From: Hyalella azteca
Lineage: Eukaryota > Arthropoda > Malacostraca > Amphipoda > Hyalellidae
Direction of reading: 5' to 3'
NCBI RefSeq assembly: GCF_000764305.2
Contig: NW_025944664.1
Coordinates: 1-64,000, forward strand
DNA length: 64,000 nt
Part shown: in pieces, positions 48,562 through 62,664 of the stretch
Layout: each line of letters opens with the position of its first letter
Numbering within the stretch: position 1 is the stretch's first letter
The notes under the pieces: model-generated
The model's input: the letters and a program-made list of their open reading frames with translations, nothing else
Told to the model about the DNA's origin: nothing
Databases searched by the model: none
Translations under genes and position numbers: made by a program

Positions 48562-48645
48562 GTGAGGTGCAGGCAAGAGGACCCCCCCGGCTCGATGCGG
48601 ACCGCGCGCGCCCCGACCCGGACCGCTAGGTACCTCCAGGGCTAG
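48562..48645 (+). CDS. Alternative or relict terminal exon
   Basis: The acceptor gactcttgcag and the following GTGAGGTGCAGGCAAGAGGA copy the start of the 47463 exon with one change, then diverge into a very GC-rich stretch. In the same phase it is open for 27 codons (VRCRQEDPPGSMRTARAPTR, then TARYLQG) to TAG. It could be an alternative end of the microprotein gene or a decayed duplicate. Confidence 0.25.
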   Translation: MRCRQEDPPGSMRTARAPTRTARYLQG

Positions 48646-48892
48646 AATTCCACCATGGATAGCATTGTCCATTGTGCAATAGTGGATTCTACATTAACCT
48701 CTATTCATCTAGTGATTCAAGCTTATGTATTAATTGTACATTGTTTTAATTACATTAATTGACCATAAAATTTCTAATTTATCAATGACAGAGGCACTAG
48801 CAAGGCGGCCAAGGCCTGGTTGTATTTAGTTGCCATACCTGCAAATTTGATGCCCTGCAGTAATATTTTTATTGGCAGGTGTGGAAAATATA

Positions 48893-50419
48893 TACCGTCA
48901 ACCGGTGCTACTCGGGACGATTTCTAACGTTTTTCATTCATAACTTCTTACCATGAAACATTTCATAAACAAGTTTAGGCTCATTTCAAAGCTCTTTGCA
49001 AGGGCTATCGCATGGCTTCTCCAAAAAATTCCATATGCTATTCGTAAGGTGCCAGAAGCAAAAAAAAGTGTCCTGCCTGAGCTTAGTGGCAAAGCAGAGA
49101 TTTTTTTAGACTCTCCTTCAAGTTCAATTTTGTGTCCTATAAGTAGACCAGCAAAGTATCATGGATACCAGCATCATCGTACTTAAGTTATTAGTTTAAA
49201 TCTTGAGTAAATGAGAAAATTAAAAATGAACTGATTCTAAAAAATTGCTAGTTTGCCACTATGCGGCACTCCTGAGTATCCCCGTCGAACGGGGCTACTC
49301 GGGACACTTGGAATAAAACTTCATTTTAAAACATTTGAAGCATGCAGAGGGTACTCATCCATTACTAACAGTACTCTGAAGTCCTCCTCTTTCATTGTAG
49401 ATGATGTAGAGGTAGAATAAATGACATTTTCTGTGATTTTTACTTGTTTTTCCTTTATTGATATGATATTACCATATACATTAATTGCCGTATTATTGAT
49501 GCGATATTACTGTATTATTGATGCAATATTACTGTATCCATGAACATGCCATTGAGCATTTACAACAACCTTGTGACCTTGTCCACTGCAAGCTTCATAT
49601 CAGCAGCCTTATAGCATTTTTTCTGTATCTGTAAGCTTACAGGACGGCTTGTAATTTCACACCATTTAATTGGGTTAAGTGAATTTACTATAAAAAAAGA
49701 TTGTGAAAAACATACCTGAAACAGAAATTAATGTTTTAGTGACAACCATCATATGTTTTGGAGAAATAAATCATAGTTTAGGTCAATTACTTTTCATTCT
49801 ATGATGCCTGGTGCACAATTCTATATGTGACATTCTATGCACAATTTTGTGATGACCGATGAGGCACTAATTTTTCGATAAGTGAAATTTTTTTCGCTGA
49901 GCGAGGTAAATGTAATCAATTCTCTTTGTTTTTAATCAATTTTTTCTTAACTGTAGCCTTTGCTAACTGAGGTTCTACTGTAAATGCATTTTTGGGGGTG
50001 TCCCGAATAGCCCCGTGGGGGTGTCCCGAGTAGCCCTGCCGTGTGGGAATGGCCGCCCTTTTTTTTGATTGAGGTATGTAAATTCCGCAAATAAAGTTTT
50101 CACGCTGACACTTGTCTACAACTTTTTTCTAAGAGAAATGTTTTAATATGGCAAATATTTTTTTTACTACAGACCTTAGCAGAAGTAACTTTACATAATA
50201 TCGTTTTTCGCCATTTTTTTCAGGAATTTTTTAAAGCTAGTAAATGTAGTATTTTTAAACTTACTTTATACTACATAGATAGGAAAAATGTTGACGTTTA
50301 CGCCACTATATTTAGTTTTGCAATATTACAATTAGTTTGGCTACTAAAACAGTTTTATGCTGTGTTGGAGGACTGTCCCGAGTTACCCCGCCCGTCCCGA
50401 GTAGCCCCGGTTGACGGTA
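48893..50419 (+). mobile_element. Inverted-repeat transposon, TACCGT family, copy 2
   Basis: Perfect 13-bp outer TIR TACCGTCAACCGG, consistent with TA duplication around CCGTCAACCGG. Internal sequence aligns in inverse orientation with 61140-62347. The motif ggggctactcgggac (or its inverse) occurs near both ends and at about 49288 and 50000-50035. No transposase ORF. A hAT MITE is nested at 49082-49263. Confidence 0.85.
49082..49263 (+). mobile_element. hAT MITE nested in the transposon
   Basis: 182 bp, ~85% similar by eye to the MITE at 25858-26045, with TIRs TAGTGGCAAA. It is absent from the related transposon at 61140-62347, where the flanking sequences meet directly. The target duplication here is unclear. 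Confidence 0.8.
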
Positions 50420-53400
50420 CTGTGCCAGCTGCAACTCAAGTACAGCTTTCTGATCATTTGTGGAGCTGCAAGATTTTTCTACAAATGCCAATGCAAGATT
50501 GCAAATTTTGAACTTCATATATAGGTATGGGGGTCCAACTCCAAAATGATGACTTGTTCTTTTATATTTCAATAATATGTTATTTTGGCTCAATTGTTAA
50601 TTTTTATTAACTAGACTGGTGATAAGATACTTCATCTAGCAGGAATCTTACAGCTCCAAAAATGGCTGGAAAGCTCTAGTCAAGGCTTGGAATGCTGATA
50701 TAATTATATATAAATTGAAAAATAACTAATAATTCCTGGAAACTCGCAGCTCCAATGCTCAATGCTCTATTACATCCAAGAAAAATGTCAATACCTTCCA
50801 AACATAATTGATTGAAGCAGGCAACATTGGAAAATCACTCTGCAGAGCACAGGCACACACTATGTCTAGCATGGGACATGACTGCAGTTCACAACTATGA
50901 ACTCAACAACCAAATTGATTTACCATATTTGATTCGGTGTTTTTCCTAAACATAAGAAGAGTTAATTTTTTATATAGCTGTTCAATTATAAATTGAAATA
51001 AATATGTGAGTTTGAAAGAGTGGAGAGGGGAAATTCTACTCAGCAGGAGCCAGGGGGAATTTTTCCAGGCAAGAAGTATTCCTTCAAGCAGCCTGGCAGT
51101 GGGGAATCCTGGAGTAGTACTGAAGTAATAGGTATAAAAAGATAATATATTGTACAGGTAGATTTAAATCTTTGAATCTTGAATCTCTGAATTTTTTGTT
51201 TATGATATGACATGTATTTTTTTATAAAATAAGTGATCTAGCATCATAGATACTGGACAAATGGACTACCATTCCTAGAATTAAACCGGGGATCTGAACA
51301 GGATGAAATTTGAAATGGGGAAAGGTAACAACAGGTTTACATGCCATATTGGATCTAAACTAAAAACTTGACCTTCTTTCACAAGTTTACCTTCATTTTT
51401 GGAAGATAAATCTTAAATGGCTAGATCAAAATTTTTTGGCTAGATCAATCTTGAGTGTATGACTTTCATTTATTGAATTCCACTCAGTGACACTTGGGGC
51501 CTGCCAGGAAGCTGTCAGATGACCTATCTTGTCGAGTTCCAATAATTTCATTGCATGGGTCCTAGATATTGAAGTACCATGTATCAAAATTATGCATCTA
51601 TCATTTAACAATAATTGATTTATTAAATAGGAAATAATAACTAAGCTATTCTTATCTATTGATCCTTTAACAGGTCTCAGCTTAATGAAAGTATATCACT
51701 TTAAATCAATAAGAATGCAAGGAATCTATTGTACATCCATCAGAGTATAATCAAACAAATATGGGAAAATAAAATAACTAAAGTTGAAAAGATTTGAAGA
51801 ATCACATATTGAGATTTTTACCCATTACTTTTTGGCTCATAATTTCAAAGTAGTATTTTTACCTATTCATATCATTTTCTCAGACTCTGTCACTTAAGTT
51901 AGTTGACTTATTTTGTCCTTACTCATTTAAAATTTTACTTATCATGCAATACCAAACCTATTTATAAAAATAGTGAGATCGCCTCAAAAGACAAAATAAT
52001 ATGTTAACAAGATGTTATGCAAAAATCTGACCATGACCATTATTTCCATGGGAGGAAATATTAACTTTTATCTAGACAATGATAATGTTGGAAAAGCTAC
52101 TTTCAAAAGTGTATTTTATTCTATCAGAATATAGGTTTATTATACTGAAATTCAAATGAAATAATTGTGGTTTATGAGGATTAATAGGTCCAAGCTGAAG
52201 TCCAGTGAAAGTCTTCTGAATTAGATGCAAAAGTTCAACCTGGCATGCACAAGCCATTTGCACTTGTGAGTTGTGTTGGTTTTATTTAGGATCATTACAT
52301 TTTGAGTGCCATTAATTCTCTGTCACTAATGATTTATCTTTGTTACTACTTGTTTTCATCACTTATTCAGCACATGATTGTACTTTTCATCACTTGTTCA
52401 GCACATGATTGTTAACCTGCTAATTGTTTAGAAATTATTCTCGGGTTTCAATGGGATTTCACTCCCTCCTCTATCTATTTTTTAAGTGTGATTATTGGAT
52501 TGAAACAAAATATTTAATCTTAATACTTCTCTGTAATGTACCTTCTCATGTACCTCTGTAAGGGGTAATATGGGACGGATTTATTTTGCCTCTGGCACTG
52601 TTGCTGTAAGGCTTTTATAGATTATGTAGTGGATCCTATCTATGCTTATTTATCCACGTTATCTTCCTCTGCCTTGCCTCATGTATAACCTCGTAGCCAA
52701 TGTCCTCTTATATTCCAGTCTCTGTTGCATGCTTTTATGAATAATTAAGTTGAACCCAATTAGTGTGAGACTCTGCTTTGTGACAGAGTCTTTTTGAGAA
52801 TTCAAATAACCAGGGTGCTTGGCCATGTTAGTGAATGCCCACTCTCATGTACACATGTTCTGTTTCAAATTGTATTTAAAGTGTCCTTTAACTGCTAGTT
52901 CATGCAAATTAATTGCTTAACTTTGTGTGTTTAGTTTACATTCTAATTAACGTGTAAATTCTTGAAAATATCAAAATGGTTCTCAACCTACTATCTGGTT
53001 CTTTAGTTTATTATGATTTATGCTACATTTGCCCATGATCCCTATCTTATAAAACTAAGCAGTTTGAATGTTTTTCTTCATTGTATTGTTAAAAGAGTAT
53101 AGTTTTAAACACTCTAAGTTTCTCAAGGTTTTTCTTGAATTGTTTTATAATCTTTCATTCCATTTAATTGTCAATATGTCTCTTACTTAATAACATTGGT
53201 TAAGTCACATATAAATAAATAATAGGTCAAGTTTCACTCAAATCATTCAGAGCTTTACAAAATGTTGATTCCTTTAAACCAACTTCTCATTAATTGTGCA
53301 TTATATGTTTTATTCAATAAGTATAGTTTTAGTTAATTAGACTATGCAGCCACTTTGTATGCATCTGTGGCGTCCAAAAACCTTTTGAAGCTAATTTTTA

Positions 53401-54079
53401 TCCAAAATTGTTGTTTATGTATTGCCCTGGGTTGCTGCAAGTCAACCAATTTACCAAAAAATATTTTGGATTAAAAAAGAATCCAAGCCTGATTACTTGT
53501 CCTTTAATCTCTCCATTTCCTGCATGGTTTGATTCTGATGCTCTTTTCTCAGTCAATTTTCCTAAACAGTATTGGGTGTATCCTTGGAAGCTAAGTAACC
53601 GTGCGATTGAGAGAGCATTGACTAGGCTTTGTACTGGAAATGCTGTATAAGAGCTCAAGTTGCTCATTTTGATCTTGTTAATAGTTCTGTGTTCTGCACC
53701 AAAGTGCTTGAGCAAATTTAACTAACCTAATAACCAGTCTTAATATCCTTGTGACACTTAAAAATGTACTTGGGGGTGGCCCATATTCTTGCTCAACCAA
53801 GAATTTAATAATTGATTGTATAGCTGCTTTTTTGTTAGCCATTTATGTTCAGTATACCTTAAATAATCCTTATTACTAATTTTGAAATTTTTTATCCGCA
53901 GATCCCATAAGTTGAACTAACTGCAACTAAAACCTGTAGGATTTTAACACTGTCAACATATTCAATTCCTGCTTCAGCATTATCATAACTACTTTCTGTG
54001 CTTGCAAGTAGGATCTCACTGTACAGTCATTTAAGACCAGTATTTTAATTCACATTCACAATCTTATGAACCCAGGACT

Positions 54080-54485
54080 GTCTATTGTAGAGACTGATGC
54101 TATGTGCCTGCAGAACAGTTTCTACTTCTATGTTTTTCAGACAAAGCCCACCGGATTTATTCTTATTGTCCTGGCTCGGCTCGTCCACAGATGCAGTACA
54201 TGGAACTTTATATAGAGACAAAGCTCCTCCTGTCGCGTCGCGCGAGTTAAACTATTGGAGTTTAGGGTTTACAGCGCTCTGCCTTCTCTCAGAACCATCC
54301 GCCTAGCACTACTTCCGCCCGCTAGCGTGCAGCATGCGGCGTCTCATTTAGTGGTGACGAACTCCTGCGTTAGCATAAGATGTGTAGCTAATTCATTGAC
54401 TAGAAATCCAGTTCATTCATTGTCCATATCAAGTCTTTGTTTCACTGTGTCTGGTGTTAGTGCTTATTTGATCTTGATAAACCTG
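54080..54485 (+). promoter_or_regulatory. Possible promoter and 5' non-coding exon
   Basis: An island of CpG-containing sequence (gtcgcgtcgcgcgagtt, cttccgcccgctagcgtg) in an otherwise AT-rich 10 kb, ending in a good donor CTG|GTAAGC at 54485. There is no extended coding frame in phase with a known exon. It might start the transcript whose coding exons appear at 62665 and 63124; that is inference. Confidence 0.3.
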
Positions 54486-57400
54486 GTAAGCCCATTGTGA
54501 AATTCAATAGTAGTTTTTTGGACTTTTCTTTGTTTTACTTATTGTCGGCCATTATCGTGTAACCGAATCTCCATCTTCCTTCTGTCCAGATGTGCGTAAA
54601 CTTGATGTTGTTTCAGTGTAACAGCCAATTGTTAGCGACCAATCGAACTGATGAATAGGATCGACGTGCCACATCTCATTTACGGTCGAACTTTCCGGCA
54701 GTAGACCTGGACTGAGTATCAAGAATGTCTTACTTACTGTCCTTGGGTTCACCGTTACTTGGCTGAAATGAGAAGATTTAGGTAGCCTCGAATTTAGTCC
54801 AAGACACCTCTAAAGCTATTCAGGCAGCCATGCCCAATCTTCAAGCAATGGAATTGGGTAACCTACATCCATTGTAACAGAAAAAATGCAGAGGTGCAGA
54901 CAAGGAAACAATTTCTTCCAACGTCTTGTAGTTTCAGTTCAAAAAGAGGTGCAATGAAAGCAAAAACCCAGGCATTCCCTTGCACAACTGCGTCAGTCAG
55001 AATACGTGTAGAAGAAGTCTGTTATCATCCAGTTACACATTAGAAGCACTTATTTTGAGTTCTTCCACGGAGTGTCCGGTTATATTTGGACACACAGCTT
55101 GTGGACAGCAGGAAATGATGCACTCACCATGGTCTGGAACAACTAATGCCTGACTGTCAAGAACACTAATTTATGAAGATTCCTACTTCCATTTGGATAG
55201 ATTGTCAAAATTTAGAAATAACTTTGCTGATGTAGCAACATTCAATTATCTGCTCCAAGATGATCTTGACAGAATGACAATTAGACATTTCACTGTCTCT
55301 GATGTCACCTCAAACAGGCATGGAAAATATCTAATTTCTGATGAACAACTAGAGCTCTCCTGCAACTTTTGGAGCCATGAAATTCTTGCTTGATGAATTG
55401 TCTTCTCTCAACTGGTAATAAAACTGAATAATTGAACATGTATTCATAATAGATGATTCTACAACCATGATATATCAGAATAAATTGTATTATTTTTTGT
55501 CAGAAATCAAATTTACTTGCATCACATTCTGGCACAAGATTAGAAATCCTACATCTCACCAAAATATCTCTGCTACAAAACCTTATAATTTTGTCAATTT
55601 TGGATTATAGTGGCCATAAAGTCTTATATTTTGGTTTGATTTGAAACAGTGTGGCTGACAAATGCCTCGTACTAGGAAAATCAGTAATTCTGTTGTTCAG
55701 TACTGCTCTCCTCACTCATTTCCTGCTTTCAAAGTGTTTTCTTTGTCATTCTTGTAGTAGCTGGTCTGTCAGACAGAAATGAAACTGATGCATCATTGAC
55801 AAAAAGTAATACATTTGATGTGCCGAATTGTGCTATTTTTAACAGAAAACCAATTTTTCCTTGCATTTTTGAAATCTAATGACAGATTTGATGTCATATC
55901 TGTAACTCGGCATTAAGTTTGTAACCCAGAACTTATTTTCCATAGTTTTTGAAATAAATACATTTTAAAAATCCACTCAAAGATCACAATTCTTCCCATC
56001 ACTGCAAAATTATTCAACAATTGGATGTAAGATTGAATGTTTTCCACGTAGATCTTTGGACAGATGTGGAAATAAGTGCCTACTCTCTTAGACGCAACTA
56101 GAGCCTCTGGCCATTTCTGGTGCTGTATGATATCCACTAGATGAATTATATCATGTTTAATTGTTAATTAAACTAAATGATTGAGACATGAAATTTATAT
56201 TTATGCAAAATGTATGAAATTGCAGTTTAATGATCAATAAAAAGTGATATTCACTCAACCTTGCCTTGCAGGCAATATTTCTTGGTAGTAGTAGGTATTA
56301 CTTGGAACCGATCTTCGATGTTCCTGGCAACATTTTATGACTGAAAGAGCAATTTCCAGTTGCACCAGAAAATTGTATTCCTAGTTGGCTGATTCATTAC
56401 CACTAAGATAACCAGTTTGCATCCTGGTGGATGGTGATCACTGATGACACTACACTGTAAGCAAGTTTGGAAGTATCCACTCAATATGCCACAGCACAGC
56501 AGAATTTCTGAACCTGTGATTTCATTATTTATCAACCATACACAAAAATTCAAAGCATAGGTTACTTTTTCTAAGTGCATTTAGTTTTTGAGCTCTAGAA
56601 ACCAATTTTCAAGCTAGGAATTCACATGTTAAACTAATTAATATAGTTCAAATCTTTAATATACTCCTAAAATTATCACAAAAGTAACATTAATTGTTTT
56701 AAAGCAATTCAGCTCATGATAGTGCATTTTTTGTCGTTTCCACTTTCCATTGCTTTAAGCAAACTGGCTAACATAAAGATAACTGAAAGAATATAAAAAC
56801 TAATTCAATGTTAGAATTGTTTGAACAGCATTCTTTCATATTCTCTTGGAACAATGCATCCACATGCCACAAGATTCCGATCATATAAAGTATACTTTTT
56901 TGGAGCTATGGAATTATTAATGTAATGAAATGTGATTTATGAGCTTTGATATTTTATGAGCAGTTCAGAATTTTCAATTTGGCTCTGAAAATAATAATTC
57001 ACTATCAATATGGTCAATAGCAATGGATGGATAGGGGATACAGGGCCAATAGATGTGGACAAATTGATACCAATAAATGATTGAGATCGCATATGCTTAA
57101 CATGAATGTGGACTAAAGCTTTAGATATTTGTTTGAAAACTTGAAAAGATTACTGAATGAAATAATTGTTCAAAATATTACTGTCAAATGCCTCAGAAAT
57201 TATTGTTGAGGTTTTGATAAATGTTTATGTTGTATGTCTTTTTTTTCAGAATTTTTTCGGCAGCCAGAGTGGATTTTGTTCCAATGTTCATTCACTTGGC
57301 TAAATGATGCTCCATTTACCAATAAATTAAAATGAAGTGGTGCATGTTCCTTGCAATTATTACAAGCTGTTGACTTTTACTGAACATCATTTTTGAATTT

Positions 57401-59436
57401 TCCTAATGTTAATAAGCTCAACAGTGGGTGTATTAAGCATGATTAAAAATACATTATATATATTCTATTTACTTATCTTGCCCATATTTTATGGAATGGC
57501 ATGTTCAACCAGGAGGGATGAGGTGATTGATGAGGATGAGGATTTGAGCATCCGTTTATCCCAAATTCTGCTAAAAATTTGTGGGTGCCAGATGTCAGGA
57601 AAGAAGATCTTCCCTGGCTCTAGTTGTTATTGACAAATGGCTTGTGCCATCTTGTTATATATGGTATAAGATCCACTTATGGCCTTATAACCATTGCTAA
57701 ATATATAGAGGAAATTCACTTACATAGAAAATGAAATGTTTGCATTAAATACTGTACTGTGAATGTGTATCTATATCTTTGAATGTACAAAGTGGACAAA
57801 ATGGAAAAGAGTACTCTGGTTTCTTTCATGTTTATCAGGCCAACTCACTCCTTTGACTATGAGTACTACATCACAACAAGTGTGCCAGATGCCAACTGAT
57901 TGTCCTTTATTAGGGAATAGGGCCCAGTCATTTTACAAACTTTCTGTCTCCACCCTATGACAAAGTCATGCTCCATGTATCAATTAGCTCATCATTTTTC
58001 AATCAATTTATTCATGATATTTTTATTGCAATGGAATTCAGCTAGCAGTGTCATCTAATTTTTGGCACTTTCATTCTTTACTTACAACCTAACCATGCCA
58101 TCAATTTGATTAACTAAGTTTAAGTTCATATGGTTCATCAGTTCATTATGCATCAACATTGGCATTTATTATTTATAGGCACACCATAGATAATTCCTTA
58201 TTTATTGAGATACATTTGCAGAGTTTAATTTATTTGTACCATTTCTCGTGAGTTGCATCATTTCAATTTTTGTGGACATACTCACATAGCATTGCATGTT
58301 GATAAACCTTAGTTATATCCTTGTTTGTATAAATAAATTTGTAGTATTCAATTCATTTGTTCCAGTCCTTATTGTCTTTCTATTTCTTGGCTCTGAAGTC
58401 ATTCATTTCCAGTTGAATATGGTGCTCTGCATTGAGGGTTTGATGCCTTGTCACTCACCACCATCTGCTAATTGCTCATGACTTACCTATAGATTGAATT
58501 GAACCACCATCACCATTGTTTACTTTCAACGACAATTCTGTTTCCATAAATGTCATTTTCATTGTAATTGTTATCAATGATATTTCCATGCTTTTGGAAT
58601 ACAGGTTTTAAAGATTTTTTAGATAATGATTTGCTTTTTCTGATCAATAAGTATTTCCTGGCTTGCTTTAAAAATTCATTTCTGCCTGTCCTGTGGCACC
58701 TCATCACACTTATGCATATTAACATTATTCCATAGGTTCATGTGTTTCTTTCTGTTCATTCTTATTATTTGTTTGGCCATATCTGCAGACCTGAATGAGA
58801 TATGGCAATATATCTTTAATTTAGCAGGGCTCAACTCTCACCATTTTACACTCCAAAAATGTAACAAATTAAATACCTACCAAACAGCAAATTTAATTTT
58901 TTGATTTAAAATCCAAGTACAATTCTTTTCAATTTATTTCAAGTTGATTTTTCTTTTCACCTCAAATTATGTAAAATTGAATTATGATCTGTTACTATTT
59001 CTGTGACAATTTTTCATTTGTGTGTCTTCATGCTTAAAAGTGCAATGGTGATGCAGCTATGTCCAAAAGGAATTTTAATATTTTAGCTTTTTTCCATTTC
59101 CTGTTCTTTTCCCTTTAAGGATATTTTGTAATCTGTTTTCATAGTCATACTATAGGTGTAATATATTCATCTAAATAAATTAATCATTCCATTTCATTAT
59201 ATTTGAGATAATAAACTTTGAACTGATGATGGAGTTGGTCTAAAAAATATTTTCAAAGAATATGAGGTGATTTTTCTTGAAATTTTATTTGCTTTTAAAT
59301 TACAGGCAATTTTTTTCTGTCTCAAGTTCTACACTCATTAGTATCTCCTTCCTTCTCAATCTTCCTTCGAGTATCCATAACATTTAATTTCTGTTCATAT
59401 ATTCCTATGTTTAGTTGCATGGCTGGTTAGAATACT

Positions 59437-59640
59437 ATACCCGGGCTATCTGAAGACTTTGCCATCTGTTGTCAGAGGACTTTAGCAACTGCTATCAGGG
59501 GACTATACTATTCGTTGTCAGAAGACTTTAGCAACTGCTATCAGGGGACTATACTATTGGTTGTCAGAGGACTTTAGCGCTGGCTATCTGAGGACTTTGC
59601 CATGTGTTATCAGAGGACTTTAGCATGGGTTATAAAAAAT
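59437..59640. repeat. Degenerate ~25-bp tandem repeat
   Basis: Units of ttgtcagaggactttagcaa plus ctgct, about eight, alternating with tatcaggggactatactatt forms. Confidence 0.8.
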
Positions 59641-61139
59641 CTTTGCCATGTGTTGACAAAAGGCGTCACCAGGAGCCATCAGAGGAGCTGTGCAATTCCT
59701 TACACTGGTTGCTATTTTCATTGTGGATGTGGGTATTGATTCTTACGTTCAGTTATGCTCGAGCTGTTTCTGGAAGTATGACTAGCATGAGCCCATCTTC
59801 ATTCTAACTCTCACCCAGGGTTAAATTCTCCTCTATTATGAGTAGGGAGCAATATATTATCAAGCAAGTACATTCCACACTTTAGATAAGATCTTACAAA
59901 AGTTTTACATCTAAAAACATTGATCAATAAAGTTTTGTTTGCATTCAATCATAAGATATTGATGCATAATTTTATGGAAAAGACATGAACTTTCCATCCT
60001 GCATCAAACTGTTGTATGTGAGGTAACTGTTCTGGCTACTTGTAATGTAATGGTGTAAAAGCTATCTTACTTCTGTGAAGTGATCTTCAGTCAACTTTTG
60101 CTGGAGTTTCTCATCCAGCCATCAGAGGACGTTTTCTCAGCATACCATTAGTAACATGTCTACTAAAACTTAAGCCATCGAAGCTATGCTCCCGAAAATG
60201 TTTTATTTTTCAGCTTGTTTTGCTTGGGTGAAGAAGTAAAATCAATTCTTGATGCTCGTGTGAATTGTCAATTTGAGAGCTGTTTTGGTATGAAAAACTG
60301 ATGTTTTTACTTTAGCAAGATCATTGTTCACAAGATGAATCATTCATTTAATGTTGAGTGTAAGGCTCCCTGAGTTGTTGATGCTTGAGCCCAAGCTGCT
60401 CAAGGTTATTATTATAATTCTAATAAGATCTTCCCTGTGAATGTTGAAAGCAAATCACCAAGTCTAGCAAGGAGTGCTGACGGTAATCTGATGAAACCTA
60501 GTTTATTGAGCACTTCTGATTGCTGGAATTTCATTAGCATTATCACAAAATTTGGGGTAAAGCTATTCTGGTGGAACACATTAACTGGAAAAATATATTA
60601 TTGCAGTTAAAAAACATTTATTCTGCTCTCACTTTGGATGATTGGATGGATATTTTGCTCTGTAGCATACAATTGGCATTTTGTCAGCGTCTCAATTTAT
60701 TAAAAATTTTGTTCTCGTGCTTTGGATATTTAAGTCAAATATTGTGGTTGCCATTATTGCCTTATATGCGGAGTGGTCAGAAATTGCTATCAGGTCTTTA
60801 ATTCTGTTGCAATGACCAATACTGCTTTCAACAATTCATTTCTCTCATGTCACATAGCATCTAATTTCTTTGTTATTTTTTAAGCTTTTTGTAAAAAATG
60901 GATGCTCACTACATTTCAATTCAGTTGAGAGTTTGATAACTCTTCTTATAGTACCTGAATGCCCACAGTGTGAGACTGACGAAGGATGGCCACTCCTTTA
61001 TAGAAAATCATTATAAAAAGAGGGAAGAAATAAAATATAATTTGCACTTCTTTCATTTCTCTTCTTTCATACACCTGCACTTTTTTCATTTTTAATTGTT
61101 ATTAGTGGGCATATAAAAAAGTTTCAGAACAAATATGTA

Positions 61140-62347
61140 TACTGTCAAATGGGTAATAAGGGACGGGAGGGGTAATAAGGGACAGTCCTCCAACAATTTG
61201 TAGAAGTGCTGTAGCAGCTAAACTAATTAAAATATTGCAAAAACAAAAAATAGTGGCATAAAGTTCAACATTTTTCCTACCAATATAACATAAAGCAAGT
61301 TAAGAAATCATACTTATGCTACCTCTAAAAATCCGTGAAAAAAAGTGTGAAAAATGAGATTTTGGAAAAGTACCTCTGCTAGTGTCTGTAGCAAAAAAAT
61401 TTTTCACCATATTAAAATATTGTACTAAAACATTAAAGTTGCACACAGGTGTTGGCTTAAAAATGTGATTGACAGAATTAGTATATCTCATTCCAGAAAA
61501 AAATTGCTGCCATTTCTGCACGACGGGGTAATAAGGGACACCTCCCCCCAGGGTAATAAGGGACACCCCTTAATAACACATTCACATTAGAGCCTTTGTT
61601 AGTAATGGCTCCAGTTAACAAAAAAATCAATTAACAACAAAGAATTTTGATTAGATTTACCTTGCTCAGCAAAAAAAATTTCACTTAACAAAAAATAAGT
61701 GCCTCATCAGCCATCAACAAACTGATGTCACTGATAATTGTTCACCGGGCAACATAGAATGAAAAGTAATTATTCTAAACTATGATTTTTTCTCAAAAAA
61801 TATGTTGGTTGTCATTAAAATATTCCTTTGTGTTTCAGGTATGTTCTTTACAAACTTTTTTTTGTTATAGTGAATTCACTTGACTCAATTAAAATGGTGC
61901 GAAATTGCAAGCCATCCTGTAAGCTTACCTACAGAAGAAAGTACCGCAATGTATGGGTAAGGTAATATCATATCAATAAAGGAAAAATAAGTACAAATCA
62001 CAGAAAATGTCATTTATTCTACATCTACACACATCATCTACAAAGGATGAGGAAGGCTTCAGAGTACTGTTAGTGATGGATGAGCACACTTTGCATGCTT
62101 CAAACGTTTAAAAATTGAGTTTCATTTCAAGTGTCCCTTATTGCCCCGTTCCCAGGGTTAGTTCAGGAGGCTTTTATTTTGCATCTGGCACTTTACAAAT
62201 AACATATGGAATTTTTTCAAAGCTGCCATACGATGGCCCTTGCAAATACCTTTAAATGAGCCCAAACTCTTTTATGTAATGTTTTATGGTGAGAAGTTAT
62301 TAAGGAAAAACGCTCAAAACCGTCCCTCATTACCCCGTTTGATGGTA
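61140..62347 (-). mobile_element. Inverted-repeat transposon, TACCGT family, copy 3
   Basis: Ends TACTGTCAAATGGGGT-like and (inverted) TACCATCAAACGGGGT. The reverse complement aligns along its length with 48893-50419 minus the nested MITE. Here the iterated internal motif reads ggggtaataagggac throughout. No transposase ORF. Confidence 0.85.
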
Positions 62348-62664
62348 CTCAAAACGGGTTGTATTTTTACCTTCTATTGTTCATCCATTTTGTCCTAATT
62401 TATGCACAACCCACTAATAAACACATTAAATTAGAATCAGAAGGATAGTTAAGTGATTTAAACTACTGGAACTAATTTTTCCTGTCACCATCCAACAGAT
62501 TGGTTCTTCTGCAGACATAAATTTTATGAGCGAAAAGTTGATAATATTTCAAATATAAAATTTTATGAAGTACATGGAACACAGATATTGATTCAAACGA
62601 TTGTAACATTCGATTGTAACATTCTTGCCATTGCATTATCAACTGAAGATCATTGCATGCTTAG

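Larger units (their letters stand above)
50420..61139. other. Long AT-rich non-coding stretch
   Basis: Short ORFs (60-105 codons) without family resemblance. It probably includes the intron or upstream region of the gene at 62665. A short stretch at 52562-52600 (gggtaatatgggac, then ttattttgcctctggcac) resembles internal words of the 61140 transposon and may be a relict. Confidence 0.4.
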
